Of a stretch of DNA of 64,000 nt, positions 34,795-43,126 are shown piece after piece; position 1 is the stretch's first letter, and every line of letters starts with the position of its first letter. The stretch covers positions 577,053 to 641,052 of the forward strand of contig NZ_LN898221.1 of the NCBI RefSeq assembly GCF_001457815.1, written 5' to 3'. Both the position numbers and the translations under genes were made by a program. Origin of the DNA: Vitreoscilla massiliensis. GTDB taxonomy: Bacteria; Pseudomonadota; Gammaproteobacteria; Burkholderiales; Neisseriaceae. The notes under the pieces were generated by a model. It was given only the letters and a program-made list of their open reading frames with translations. It was not told where the DNA came from and searched no databases.

Positions 34795-35613
34795 TTATTG
34801 GGTAACGGCTGCCAGCGTCGGATTCAACACTGGTGTCACCGATGTCACCACCGTGTCTTCAGGCCGCAATTCGCTGCCATACAACTGGTTTAAAAAACCA
34901 TCGCTCAAAGTGCTGGTGGCACCATCAAATTGCACCACGCCTTGCTTCAAAGCCACGGTACGCGGGCAATAGCGGCGGGCATAATCGACTTGGTGCAAGG
35001 TGACGATGACGGTTTTGCCATCTTGTTGGTGGATGCTTTGTAAGGTGTTCATCACGCTTTTGGCCGACTCTGGGTCTAGTGACGCAATCGGTTCGTCCGC
35101 CAAGATGATGTCGGCTTGCTGCATCAAGATTTTGGCGATGGCCACGCGCTGTTGTTGGCCACCCGACAGTTGTGAGGCGCGTTGGTGCACAAACTCGCTC
35201 AAACCCACGCGTGCCAAGCAATCAAATGCCTGTTGCTTTTCTTCTTGGGTGAAATGGCGCAAATAAGCGCGCCACTTGGGGATGCGCCCCAAAGCACCAA
35301 TCAAGACGTTGTCGAGCACGCTTAAGCGGTTGACCAAATTGAATTGTTGGAAGATGTAGCCTATTTTGCTGCGCTGGGCACGCACTTGGCGGTTTAAACG
35401 GCCTTGTTGAAATAAGGGCTCGCCATTGATGTGGATTTCACCGCTTGCGGCCACGTTCAAACCATTGATGTGACGCAGCAGGGTCGATTTTCCTGAACCA
35501 GATGGGCCGATTAAAGCGACCATTTGCGCTTGTGGGAAGTCCAAAGCGATGTCGAATAAGACTTGTTTGCGGCCGTAAAATTTGTTTAAACCGCGAATGT
35601 GTATTGCCTGCAT
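34795..35613 (-). CDS. phnC: Phosphonate ABC transporter ATPase PhnC
   Basis: A 272-residue ATPase and first gene of the phn operon. Walker A is LIGPSGSGKSTLLRHINGL, the signature SQLSGGQQQRVAIAKIL and Walker B IILADEPIASLD. It powers phosphonate import through PhnE. A tandem Pho box and matched -10 lie just upstream, so phosphate starvation through PhoB should turn on the operon. Confidence 0.94.
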   Translation of the reverse strand: MQAIHIRGLNKFYGRKQVLFDIALDFPQAQMVALIGPSGSGKSTLLRHINGLNVAASGEIHINGEPLFQQGRLNRQVRAQRSKIGYIFQQFNLVNRLSVLDNVLIGALGRIPKWRAYLRHFTQEEKQQAFDCLARVGLSEFVHQRASQLSGGQQQRVAIAKILMQQADIILADEPIASLDPESAKSVMNTLQSIHQQDGKTVIVTLHQVDYARRYCPRTVALKQGVVQFDGATSTLSDGFLNQLYGSELRPEDTVVTSVTPVLNPTLAAVTQ

Positions 35614-35645
35614 ACTGAGCTGCCTGTGGGTATCGAATACGGCGC

Positions 35646-35701
35646 AGAATAAGCAAACTTTATGACAGTGCTATGTAAGTTATTTGAAGTTTATATGACA
35701 G
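35646..35701 (-). promoter_or_regulatory. Tandem Pho box and -10 of the phn operon
   Basis: On the minus strand four 7-base units start every 11 bases: CTGTCAT, ACTTCAA, CTTACAT and CTGTCAT, at 35695-35701, 35684-35690, 35673-35679 and 35662-35668, with AT-rich 4-base spacers. This is the phasing of PhoB half-sites (CTGTCAT consensus), here two full boxes in a row; the outer units match perfectly. Ten bases further on lies TATTCT (35646-35651), a -10 at the distance expected for a PhoB-dependent promoter lacking a -35. Confidence 0.82.
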
Positions 35702-36026
35702 AATATTGCTCTACAGAAACATTTGAATGAATGTAGCACTGGCCAAACATACAATCCAATTAAAAATGGTATTTTTGAATCAAGACATTAGCAAGACAAA
35801 CATGCGGCCTGTAAATCTTACTGTGCGCAAGATTAAGCCAACAACAGCTGTACTTGCTCATGATCAACATTTTAAAAAGATTTGTTCAAATCATCTTAAA
35901 AACCGCATTACCCAGCTGTAAATCAACAGCTGATTCACATTAAAACGAGATTTTTTAATCCATATCCATACACAGACGGTACAAAGATTGCTTGGCTGTG
36001 CCTATGTTTGTATGAATGAAGGCATC
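35702..36026. other. Divergent intergenic region phnC/pgaA
   Basis: The part nearest pgaA holds an unpaired DUS (35804-35814), a perfect 8-bp palindrome ACAGCTGT (35844-35851), and an inverted repeat CAGCTGT / ACAGCTG (35913-35932). The shared AACAGCTG core may be a regulator site for pga, but no regulator gene is adjacent. A short 64-codon frame here has no protein-like features and is not called. Confidence 0.4.
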
Positions 36027-38369
36027 ATGGTGAAAACCTCTGCATGGGTATTGGTCAACTTGCTGACGCTGTCTGCCTTGGCGCAGGCTGAGGAGCTTGT
36101 TGAAGCCGGCAATACCGTCGTCCCGGTGAATCAGCCTGAACAAGTCTCAGCCGAACATGTGGTTGAGCCCATCGTCATCCCTGCGACCACGGTCGCGGGC
36201 ATGTATGCGCAAGAAAATTACATAGGCATCAGTGACCAAGCCGCACGCAGTGCCATCAAGGCGTTTACCCCACAAGAATGGCAATACATCGCCAAAGCCG
36301 CACGCAATATAGGCCAATACGAGCAAGCACAGACGTATTACCAAGCCTTAAGCACGACCAAAACCCGCGCCAGCCAACAAGATGGCCGATTGGGTTTGTG
36401 GCTGACAGCGATAGACCAACGTGCGCAAGACAGCGCTCTTACTCAAGGCCATGCCTATCTCAAGCAATTTGGCAACGATGCCTCTGCGCAAGACGCACAA
36501 CAGTATTACCGCCAAGTGTTTAAACGCGATTTTAACAATGCGTCCGTTGTGTCTGATAATGAGCGCATCAAAGCCGATTACCGCGCTGCCGCCAAGCAAA
36601 AACGCTTCGCCAAACAGCGCGAATTGTTACAACAATACCCACAATTGTTTGGTGGCAACGATGCGCTGTGGCTGGATTTGGCCGAGCAACAAGAAATCAT
36701 CGCCACCACCCAAACCACCACTGCCGACAATACCCAAAACTTAAACACCGCCAATGAGCGTTTGCTGGCCTTGCTCGCCGCCCATCCTGACAATGTGGAA
36801 TTGCAAAAGTCAGGTCTGGCCTCACAATTGGATGCGGCCGTGCGTTTGAATCGCCCACAAGACGGCATCGCTGCCTACCAGCAATTGCAAACCCTAGAGC
36901 CCAATATCGCGGTGGAAACCAAGGCCATGTATGCCGATGCCTTGCTCAGCAACAAACAGCCCAAAGCCGCATTAGCAGTGCTCGCCAGCATCCCAACCGA
37001 GCAATTAACGGATGAGATGCACGACAACATCATTTCGGCCTATTCCGACATGGGCTATATGAGCAAAGCCCAAGCCTCGCGGCAAAACTGGAGCATCGCG
37101 CCCAAGCGCAACGACTTCACCCACAATTACCGCATCCCCAATGCTTACGCCACCGAGCGCGAATTTTGGGACATCCGTTTAAACGATTGGGATGGCCACC
37201 ACCGCAAGGCCAATCGCATGGTCAAAGCGCGTTTGGATGTGGCACCGGCGGACACCAATGCGCTGCGTTTAAAAGGCGATTTGCGTCGCTGGCAAGGTTT
37301 TCCTGATGATGCGTTGGCAGCTTATGATGAGGCGGCGTATTACATCCACCCCGATGAACGTGTTGGCCTACAAGTGAACCGTGCCACGGTGTTTCTCGAC
37401 CAAGGCGATTACCGCAGTGCCCATGCCAGCATAGACTTATTGCCCGATTACTCGGCCAGCAAGCAAGATTTGCTCAAGCGTTTGGATTTACAGGCCGCTC
37501 CTCAATTGAATGTGCAAAGCAGCTGGTCAGACACCACCTCGCCGCCTCAGCAACAACATGAGTGGAGCATCAACAGCCAATTGTTCAGCGCGCGCAGCCA
37601 AGACGGTCACCGCGCTTATGTCGAACATGAAGTCGAAACCTCACCGTATGGCAAAGACACTTTGCGCATGCAACGTGTCGGTGTCGGTGCTGAATTGAAT
37701 TTCTACCCCACACAAGTCGACATCGCTGCCGGTCATGGCACTGAATTGAATCAAAAACCGTATCTGCATGCGTCGGTGAACCACCAGTTTAACCAATGGT
37801 TTAAAGCCGGCTTGGAAGTGCAAAAAAACAGTGAAACCACACCATTGCGCGCCTTGGAAAAAGACGTATATGCCGATGCGGCCATTGCCAATGCCAATTT
37901 CCACCTCAGCGCCGATGTTGATGCTGGGCTCGGTGTGTCGGTCAATGATTTGGACGATGGCAATTTGCGCCGCGAAGCCTATGCCTATGTCAGCAGCACG
38001 CTGTGGCAGCGCGACCGTTTCAGCCTCAAAAACTACAGCCGCATCGATTGGCAAAAAAACCGCCCTACCGCTTCGGCCGCGTATTACAACCCCGAGCAAG
38101 CGCATTCTTTCTCTACCGAATTCACGGCGCAATACCGCCATTTTCTCGATCACGATGTGCAGTTCACGCAGCAATTGACCGCAGGCATAGGCCGCTATTA
38201 CCAGAAAAATCAAGCCGCCGAAGACACATGGTTGCTGCGCTATGGCCATAACTGGGACATCCATGACGCCTATGGCATCGGCTATTCGGTAGGACGCAAA
38301 CGCTCTATCTACGATGGCAATCCTGAATACAGCAATTTTATTGGCCTCAATGCCAGCATTAAATTTTAA
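36027..38369 (+). CDS. pgaA: PNAG export outer-membrane porin PgaA
   Basis: A 780-residue protein. A signal peptide (MVKTSAWVLVNLLTLSALAQA) precedes a TPR-rich periplasmic part (e.g. NIGQYEQAQTYYQALS, LNDWDGHHRKANRM, LRRWQGFPDDALAAYDEA). The C-terminal ~280 residues form an outer-membrane beta-barrel ending FIGLNASIKF. It exports partly deacetylated poly-beta-1,6-GlcNAc. The start at 36027 is set by AAGG a few bases upstream and by the signal peptide. First gene of pgaABCD. Confidence 0.93.
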   Translation: MVKTSAWVLVNLLTLSALAQAEELVEAGNTVVPVNQPEQVSAEHVVEPIVIPATTVAGMYAQENYIGISDQAARSAIKAFTPQEWQYIAKAARNIGQYEQAQTYYQALSTTKTRASQQDGRLGLWLTAIDQRAQDSALTQGHAYLKQFGNDASAQDAQQYYRQVFKRDFNNASVVSDNERIKADYRAAAKQKRFAKQRELLQQYPQLFGGNDALWLDLAEQQEIIATTQTTTADNTQNLNTANERLLALLAAHPDNVELQKSGLASQLDAAVRLNRPQDGIAAYQQLQTLEPNIAVETKAMYADALLSNKQPKAALAVLASIPTEQLTDEMHDNIISAYSDMGYMSKAQASRQNWSIAPKRNDFTHNYRIPNAYATEREFWDIRLNDWDGHHRKANRMVKARLDVAPADTNALRLKGDLRRWQGFPDDALAAYDEAAYYIHPDERVGLQVNRATVFLDQGDYRSAHASIDLLPDYSASKQDLLKRLDLQAAPQLNVQSSWSDTTSPPQQQHEWSINSQLFSARSQDGHRAYVEHEVETSPYGKDTLRMQRVGVGAELNFYPTQVDIAAGHGTELNQKPYLHASVNHQFNQWFKAGLEVQKNSETTPLRALEKDVYADAAIANANFHLSADVDAGLGVSVNDLDDGNLRREAYAYVSSTLWQRDRFSLKNYSRIDWQKNRPTASAAYYNPEQAHSFSTEFTAQYRHFLDHDVQFTQQLTAGIGRYYQKNQAAEDTWLLRYGHNWDIHDAYGIGYSVGRKRSIYDGNPEYSNFIGLNASIKF

Positions 38370-38380
38370 GTGAGTCTGCC

Positions 38381-40360
38381 ATGACCATAACCATAAAGTC
38401 TGTACCCATAGTCCATCGCCTTTGCCACCTACTGCTATTGAGCCTCTTGGTGGTGTGTGCACCGCTGACGTGGGCAAAAAACAACCAATACGGCACTTTG
38501 GCCTACCACGATGTGGTCGATGAAAACGGCCCCATGTACCGTCAGGTCAAAAGCGACCCAAAAACCGTTAAAAGCGAGATTCTAAAGACGTATTATCCAC
38601 AAACCATATCCAAAAAAACGCTGATTTCGCATTTCAATTGGTTGCGCAACAATGGTTACAGCGTGGTCAGTTGGCAAGACATCATCGATTCACAAACAGG
38701 TAAAAAGACTTTGCCAGACAAGGCGGTATTGCTGACTTTCGACGATGGTTATGAGAGCTTTTACCGCATCGTCTATCCTTTGCTGCAGGAATACCACTAC
38801 CCTGCGGTCTTTGCTGTGGTCACGTCCTTAATAGACCAAGCACCGAACAGCATGGTGGTGTTTGGTGACAGCAGCATCGCCCGCAATGCTTTTGTGACTT
38901 GGCCACAAATCAAGGAAATGAGTGACAGCGGTTTGGTGGAAATCGCCTCTCACACCCACAATATGCACCGCGCCATCAAGGCCAACCCCGGTGGCAGCCT
39001 CTATCCAGCGGTGTTTTCAGCGCAATACCAAAACGGTCAATACGAAAGCCCCAGTAGCTATAACCAACGTTTACAGGCCGACTTTAAGCTTTCAGGTGAA
39101 CGCATCCAGCAACACACCGGCAAATTCCCTGATATTTTGGTGTGGCCATATGGGCAATTCAACGACCACGCTTGGCAAATCGCCCACCGCTTAGGCTATA
39201 ACCACCATTTCACCTTGCACGATGAGCGCGTCAATCCCAAATTGACCTCAGATGAGGTTGGGCGCTTTTTGATCGAAGAAGAAACCTATTTGGAAACCCT
39301 GTCTGAATATTTGGGTGGGCGTTTGCGCAATAAAAACATTGAGCGTGTGATGCATGTGGACTTGGACTATGTCTACGACAGCGATGCCAAACAAATGGCC
39401 AAAAACATCGACACCTTAATCGAACGCGTCTACCAATCGGGCGCCACCACCGTGTATTTGCAGGCTTATGCCGATGAAGATGGCAATGGTGTGGCTGAAA
39501 AGCTGTATTTCCCTAACCGCCATTTGCCGGTCAAAAAGGACTTGTTTGGTCAAATCGCGTGGCAATTGATGACGCGCGCCAATGTGAAGGTATTTGCATG
39601 GATGCCAGTGATGGCGTTTGACTTGGGGCCCAATGCCGACTACGTCAAAGATGTGCGCACGGGCAAAGCCAATGCCGAGCACTATTTGCGCCTCAATCCA
39701 TACAACCCCACCAACCAGAAAATCATTGAAGATATTTATGCCGATTTGAGTTTTCACAGCAAATTCAATGGCATTTTATTTCACGACGATGCGTTTTTGA
39801 CCGATTACGAAGGCCCCATCAGCGGCAAACGCGATGATGCCACTTTGGACCAAGAAGCCGAGGCCAAAAGCCAATACTTGATGCAGTTCACCAAACACTT
39901 GGAAAAAACCATTTCCGAATACAGCTACCGCGGCAATGCCAAATTGATGACGGCGCGCAATATTTACGCCCAAGTCATCCTCAATCCCAAAGCCAAACAG
40001 TGGTTTGCGCAAGATTACACCACGTTCTTGGCGCATTACGACCGCACCGCCATCATGGCCATGCCGTATATGGAAGCGGAGCACAACATCGATGCCAAAG
40101 CCGCACAAGCATGGCTACAACAATTGCTGCAAAAAGCCGATGTTGCCAAAAACAACCCCAAATTGGTATTTGAATTGCAATCACGCAATTGGAAGACCCA
40201 ACAAGCGATACCCGAAACCGAGCTTAACCAGTGGTTTGATTTGTTGCGCCGCCAAGGGGTGTACCACTTTGGCTATTACCCCGACGATTTGGCCAAACAA
40301 CAACCAAACATGCCATTAATCAGGCCGCATTTTTCCGCGGCCGCGGCACCCAAAAACTGA
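38381..40360 (+). CDS. pgaB: Poly-beta-1,6-GlcNAc N-deacetylase PgaB
   Basis: A 659-residue two-domain enzyme. The N-terminal polysaccharide deacetylase (CE4-like) domain shows AYHDVVDENG, LLTFDDGYESFY (catalytic Asp and metal Asp) and EIASHTHNMH (metal His pair). The C-terminal hexosaminidase-like domain begins at VMHVDLDYVYD near residue 325. It deacetylates PNAG in the periplasm before export. The signal peptide ends LTWA; the VVC motif is a poor lipobox, so lipidation, known in E. coli PgaB, is doubtful here. It starts 11 bases after pgaA. Confidence 0.94.
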   Translation: MTITIKSVPIVHRLCHLLLLSLLVVCAPLTWAKNNQYGTLAYHDVVDENGPMYRQVKSDPKTVKSEILKTYYPQTISKKTLISHFNWLRNNGYSVVSWQDIIDSQTGKKTLPDKAVLLTFDDGYESFYRIVYPLLQEYHYPAVFAVVTSLIDQAPNSMVVFGDSSIARNAFVTWPQIKEMSDSGLVEIASHTHNMHRAIKANPGGSLYPAVFSAQYQNGQYESPSSYNQRLQADFKLSGERIQQHTGKFPDILVWPYGQFNDHAWQIAHRLGYNHHFTLHDERVNPKLTSDEVGRFLIEEETYLETLSEYLGGRLRNKNIERVMHVDLDYVYDSDAKQMAKNIDTLIERVYQSGATTVYLQAYADEDGNGVAEKLYFPNRHLPVKKDLFGQIAWQLMTRANVKVFAWMPVMAFDLGPNADYVKDVRTGKANAEHYLRLNPYNPTNQKIIEDIYADLSFHSKFNGILFHDDAFLTDYEGPISGKRDDATLDQEAEAKSQYLMQFTKHLEKTISEYSYRGNAKLMTARNIYAQVILNPKAKQWFAQDYTTFLAHYDRTAIMAMPYMEAEHNIDAKAAQAWLQQLLQKADVAKNNPKLVFELQSRNWKTQQAIPETELNQWFDLLRRQGVYHFGYYPDDLAKQQPNMPLIRPHFSAAAAPKN

Positions 40361-40361
40361 T

Positions 40362-41609
40362 ATGAACCAATTGATTGATTACCTCGGCCTATTTGTCTTC
40401 CTCTACCCCGCCGTCATGGCGGTGTATTGGGGCAGCACCGGTTTGGTGTATTTTCTGAAGCAAGAAAAACTCAGCCGTGGCAGCAAATATGCCGATTATC
40501 CCAATTACAAATACCGCACCAACCCACCGTTGGTGAGTTTGCTCGTGCCTTGCTATAACGAGGCCGACAACATCGACGAGTCGTTGCCGTTTCTGCTCAA
40601 AAGCAATTATCCCAATTTGGAAATCATTTTGGTCAACGATGGCAGCAAAGACGACACCGCCAAATACATCAAACGCTGGTCGCAAGCGCACAACAATATT
40701 TACGCTTACTACCAAAAAAACAGCGGCAAAGCCACGGCACTGAATCAGGTGTTGAAATACGCGCGCGGCAAATACGTGGTGTGCATCGATGGCGATTCGA
40801 TTTTGGACATGGATGCCATCGATTATTTGGTGCATGCACTGGAACACAACCCTGAATTTGTGGCGGTAACCGGCAATCCCCGCGTGCGCAACCGCTCTAC
40901 CTTGCTTGGTCGTTTGCAAGTGGCCGAATTCAGTTCCATCATCGGCTTGATCAAACGCTCACAATCGACCTTGGGCTCGATTTTCACCGTCTCGGGCGTG
41001 GTGTGTGCGTTTCGGCGCGATGCCTTATTGCAAGTTGGTGGTTGGAGCAAAGACATGATTACCGAAGACATAGACATCAGCTGGAAGCTACAAGTCCAAG
41101 GCAATCGCATCGGTTACGAGCCGCGCGCCTTGTGTTGGGTATTGATGCCAGAAACCGTACGCGGCCTGTACAAACAGCGTTTGCGCTGGGCACAAGGCGG
41201 CGCCGAAGTGTTCATCAAATACTTCCGCCAAGTCTTCACTTGGAACAACCGCAAGATGTGGCATTTGTACATCGAGTACATTATTTCGGCCTTGTGGGCG
41301 TACTCTTTGGCTTTATTGACCATCTTAGCAGGCATCAGCTTGGTACAAGACTATGGCAATTACTACCCGTTTTTGGTCTTGAGCAGCTTTTTCCTGATTG
41401 CCATCTTCTGTTTGCAAATGGCGGTGAGCCTGTACATAGACAGCCATTACGAACACCATTTAAAGCGTTATTTCATTTCCAGCATTTGGTATCCGTACAT
41501 TTATTGGGTGTTGAATGCCTTAACGCTGATTTTGGGCATCCCCAAAGCCATCACGCGTGACAAAGACAAATTGGCGGTGTGGACCAGCCCCGATCGGGGG
41601 ATACGCTGA
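40362..41609 (+). CDS. pgaC: Poly-beta-1,6-GlcNAc synthase PgaC (GT2)
   Basis: A 415-residue membrane glycosyltransferase. Catalytic motifs in order are VNDGSKDD, CIDGDS, TEDIDISWK (general base Asp) and QRLRWAQG (QxxRW acceptor motif). Hydrophobic segments flank the catalytic domain. It polymerises GlcNAc from UDP-GlcNAc at the inner membrane with PgaD. Its stop codon overlaps the pgaD start (TGATG). Confidence 0.95.
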   Translation: MNQLIDYLGLFVFLYPAVMAVYWGSTGLVYFLKQEKLSRGSKYADYPNYKYRTNPPLVSLLVPCYNEADNIDESLPFLLKSNYPNLEIILVNDGSKDDTAKYIKRWSQAHNNIYAYYQKNSGKATALNQVLKYARGKYVVCIDGDSILDMDAIDYLVHALEHNPEFVAVTGNPRVRNRSTLLGRLQVAEFSSIIGLIKRSQSTLGSIFTVSGVVCAFRRDALLQVGGWSKDMITEDIDISWKLQVQGNRIGYEPRALCWVLMPETVRGLYKQRLRWAQGGAEVFIKYFRQVFTWNNRKMWHLYIEYIISALWAYSLALLTILAGISLVQDYGNYYPFLVLSSFFLIAIFCLQMAVSLYIDSHYEHHLKRYFISSIWYPYIYWVLNALTLILGIPKAITRDKDKLAVWTSPDRGIR

Positions 41610-41935
41610 TGCGCAGCCGCTCAAAACGACGCATCACGCGGCTGCACACCATTAAGCGCCGTTCTTGGGAAGACAAAATGGTCATCAATAAGATTTCCAT
41701 TTTGCCCACACGCATGAAATTCAAAGAGTTGTTTTTGGTGTTGTGTACGTGGTGTTTGTGGATAGCCACCATTGCGGTGCTGGCCACCGAAGGCGTTGCC
41801 ATCTTGTATGAGCCGATTAAATTCGGTTGGACGGGCATGGAATTGTTGCAATTGCTCGCCATCATCTTCCTAATCCAAATCCTCATCAGCTGTATTTGGG
41901 CATGGTTTATCTTGCCCAAAGAACGCGAAAAATGA
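41609..41935 (+). CDS. pgaD: PNAG synthesis accessory protein PgaD
   Basis: A 108-residue protein with two predicted membrane segments (LFLVLCTWCLWIATIAVLA and LLQLLAIIFLIQILISCIWAWFI) and a basic N-terminus (MRSRSKRRITRLH). By family it binds PgaC and, with cyclic di-GMP, activates synthesis. Translational coupling with pgaC is implied by the shared TGATG. It ends one base from the convergent folB, whose final codons are a DUS word. Confidence 0.88.
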   Translation: MRSRSKRRITRLHTIKRRSWEDKMVINKISILPTRMKFKELFLVLCTWCLWIATIAVLATEGVAILYEPIKFGWTGMELLQLLAIIFLIQILISCIWAWFILPKEREK

Positions 41936-41936
41936 T

Positions 41937-42296
41937 TTACAGGCCGCTTGTTTGCGTGCGGGTAATGTGGATGCCCACTTCGCGCACACCTGGCAATATG
42001 CCCGGTTTCATCACTTTGATGCTCACTTGCAACACCCCTGCTTGCTGCAATAACACTTGCGCAATGTGCTCGCCGACGCTTTCCAATAGTTGAAACGATT
42101 GTGCCGCCATCTCGGTGCGCACTATCTGCGCTATGTCGGCATACGACAGCGTTCGGCTCAAATCATCGTTGCGTTGGCTGTTGGCGGCGATGCCCACTTG
42201 CAAATCCAAATACAGGGTTTGGCTGTGTTGGCGCTCCCAGTCGTACACACCCACCAAGGTTTCCACTGCCATGCCATTTAAAAAGATGATATCCAT
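41937..42296 (-). CDS. folB: Dihydroneopterin aldolase
   Basis: A 119-residue enzyme that cleaves 7,8-dihydroneopterin in folate synthesis. It starts MDIIFLNGMAVETLVGVYDWER (family start with the catalytic Glu region) and has ESVGEHIAQVLL and SIKVMKPG (catalytic Lys). The last codons, AGC GGC CTG TAA, are a DUS that encodes Ser-Gly-Leu and the stop codon. It is divergent from plsY with 57 bases between, a pairing common in proteobacteria. Confidence 0.94.
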   Translation of the reverse strand: MDIIFLNGMAVETLVGVYDWERQHSQTLYLDLQVGIAANSQRNDDLSRTLSYADIAQIVRTEMAAQSFQLLESVGEHIAQVLLQQAGVLQVSIKVMKPGILPGVREVGIHITRTQTSGL

Positions 42297-42353
42297 TGTG
42301 CCCAGCACTTTCTCCGCGTAAAATTTTCGTTTTGGCATTTTAATGAAAAAGCG

Positions 42354-42965
42354 ATGGGTATAGTAGATATTTTGGTGGTCGTGGTGGCTTATTTGCTGGG
42401 TTCACTGTCTTTTGCGGTGATTGTCTCCAAAGCCATGGGCATGGCCGATCCGCGCAGTTACGGCTCTGGCAACCCCGGTGCCACCAATGTGTTGCGCAGT
42501 GGTAAAAAGAAAGCCGCAATCTTGACGCTCTTGGGCGATGCCTTAAAAGGCTTGGTGGCGGTGCTGATTGCCAAATGCTTATTAGACGCGGGCAACATCA
42601 CCGAGGTGACTGTAGCTTGGGTGGCAGTGGCGGTATTGGTCGGCCACATGTGGCCGGTGTTTTTCGGCTTCAAAGGCGGTAAAGGCGTGGCCACGGCGGT
42701 GGGCGTGTTGTTTGCCTTGTCTTGGCCAGTGGCTTTGATTTGTACTATCGTCTGGCTCATCATGGCTTTTGGTTTGAAAATCTCGTCTTTGGCCGCTTTG
42801 GTCGCCACGGTATTAAGCCCTGTGTTGGCTTGGTATTTCATCGATGAAGCCAGTTGGTGTTGGGCGGTCTTGGTGATTTCCATTTTGGTGTTGTACCGCC
42901 ACAAAAGCAATATCCAAAACCTGCTGTCAGGCAAAGAAAGCAAAATTGGCGGCTCATCCAAGTAG
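42354..42965 (+). CDS. plsY: Glycerol-3-phosphate acyltransferase PlsY
   Basis: A 203-residue inner-membrane enzyme with about five hydrophobic segments. It has the family motifs GSLSFAVIVSKAMG, DPRSYGSGNPGATNVLR, GDALKG and FFGFKGGKGVATAVG. It transfers an acyl group from acyl-phosphate to glycerol-3-phosphate in phospholipid synthesis. Confidence 0.96.
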   Translation: MGIVDILVVVVAYLLGSLSFAVIVSKAMGMADPRSYGSGNPGATNVLRSGKKKAAILTLLGDALKGLVAVLIAKCLLDAGNITEVTVAWVAVAVLVGHMWPVFFGFKGGKGVATAVGVLFALSWPVALICTIVWLIMAFGLKISSLAALVATVLSPVLAWYFIDEASWCWAVLVISILVLYRHKSNIQNLLSGKESKIGGSSK

Positions 42966-42981
42966 CCACCTCTCTCAATCT

Positions 42982-43014
42982 AAGCGGCCTGTAAACCATT
43001 CAGGCCGCTTTTTT
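42982..43014 (+). terminator. DUS-pair hairpin terminator of plsY
   Basis: AAGCGGCCTG and CAGGCCGCTT form a 10-bp stem, followed by T6. One arm is the GTAA form and the other the TTCAGGCCGC (GAA) form, so both word variants appear in one hairpin. Confidence 0.85.
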
Positions 43015-43126
43015 GTGCAATTGCTAGCTGTATTGCGACTCAAAAGCTGCGATAATTCGCCACGTTAAAATTTCTTAACTCTTTTACGCTACATTGTTTT
43101 ACATTTTCCATTAAGGACTCGTCGTC

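Noticed and set aside
35727..35921. 64-codon plus-strand frame between phnC and pgaA
   Set aside because: No ribosome site, composition follows AT-rich intergenic DNA, and it covers a DUS and palindromes.
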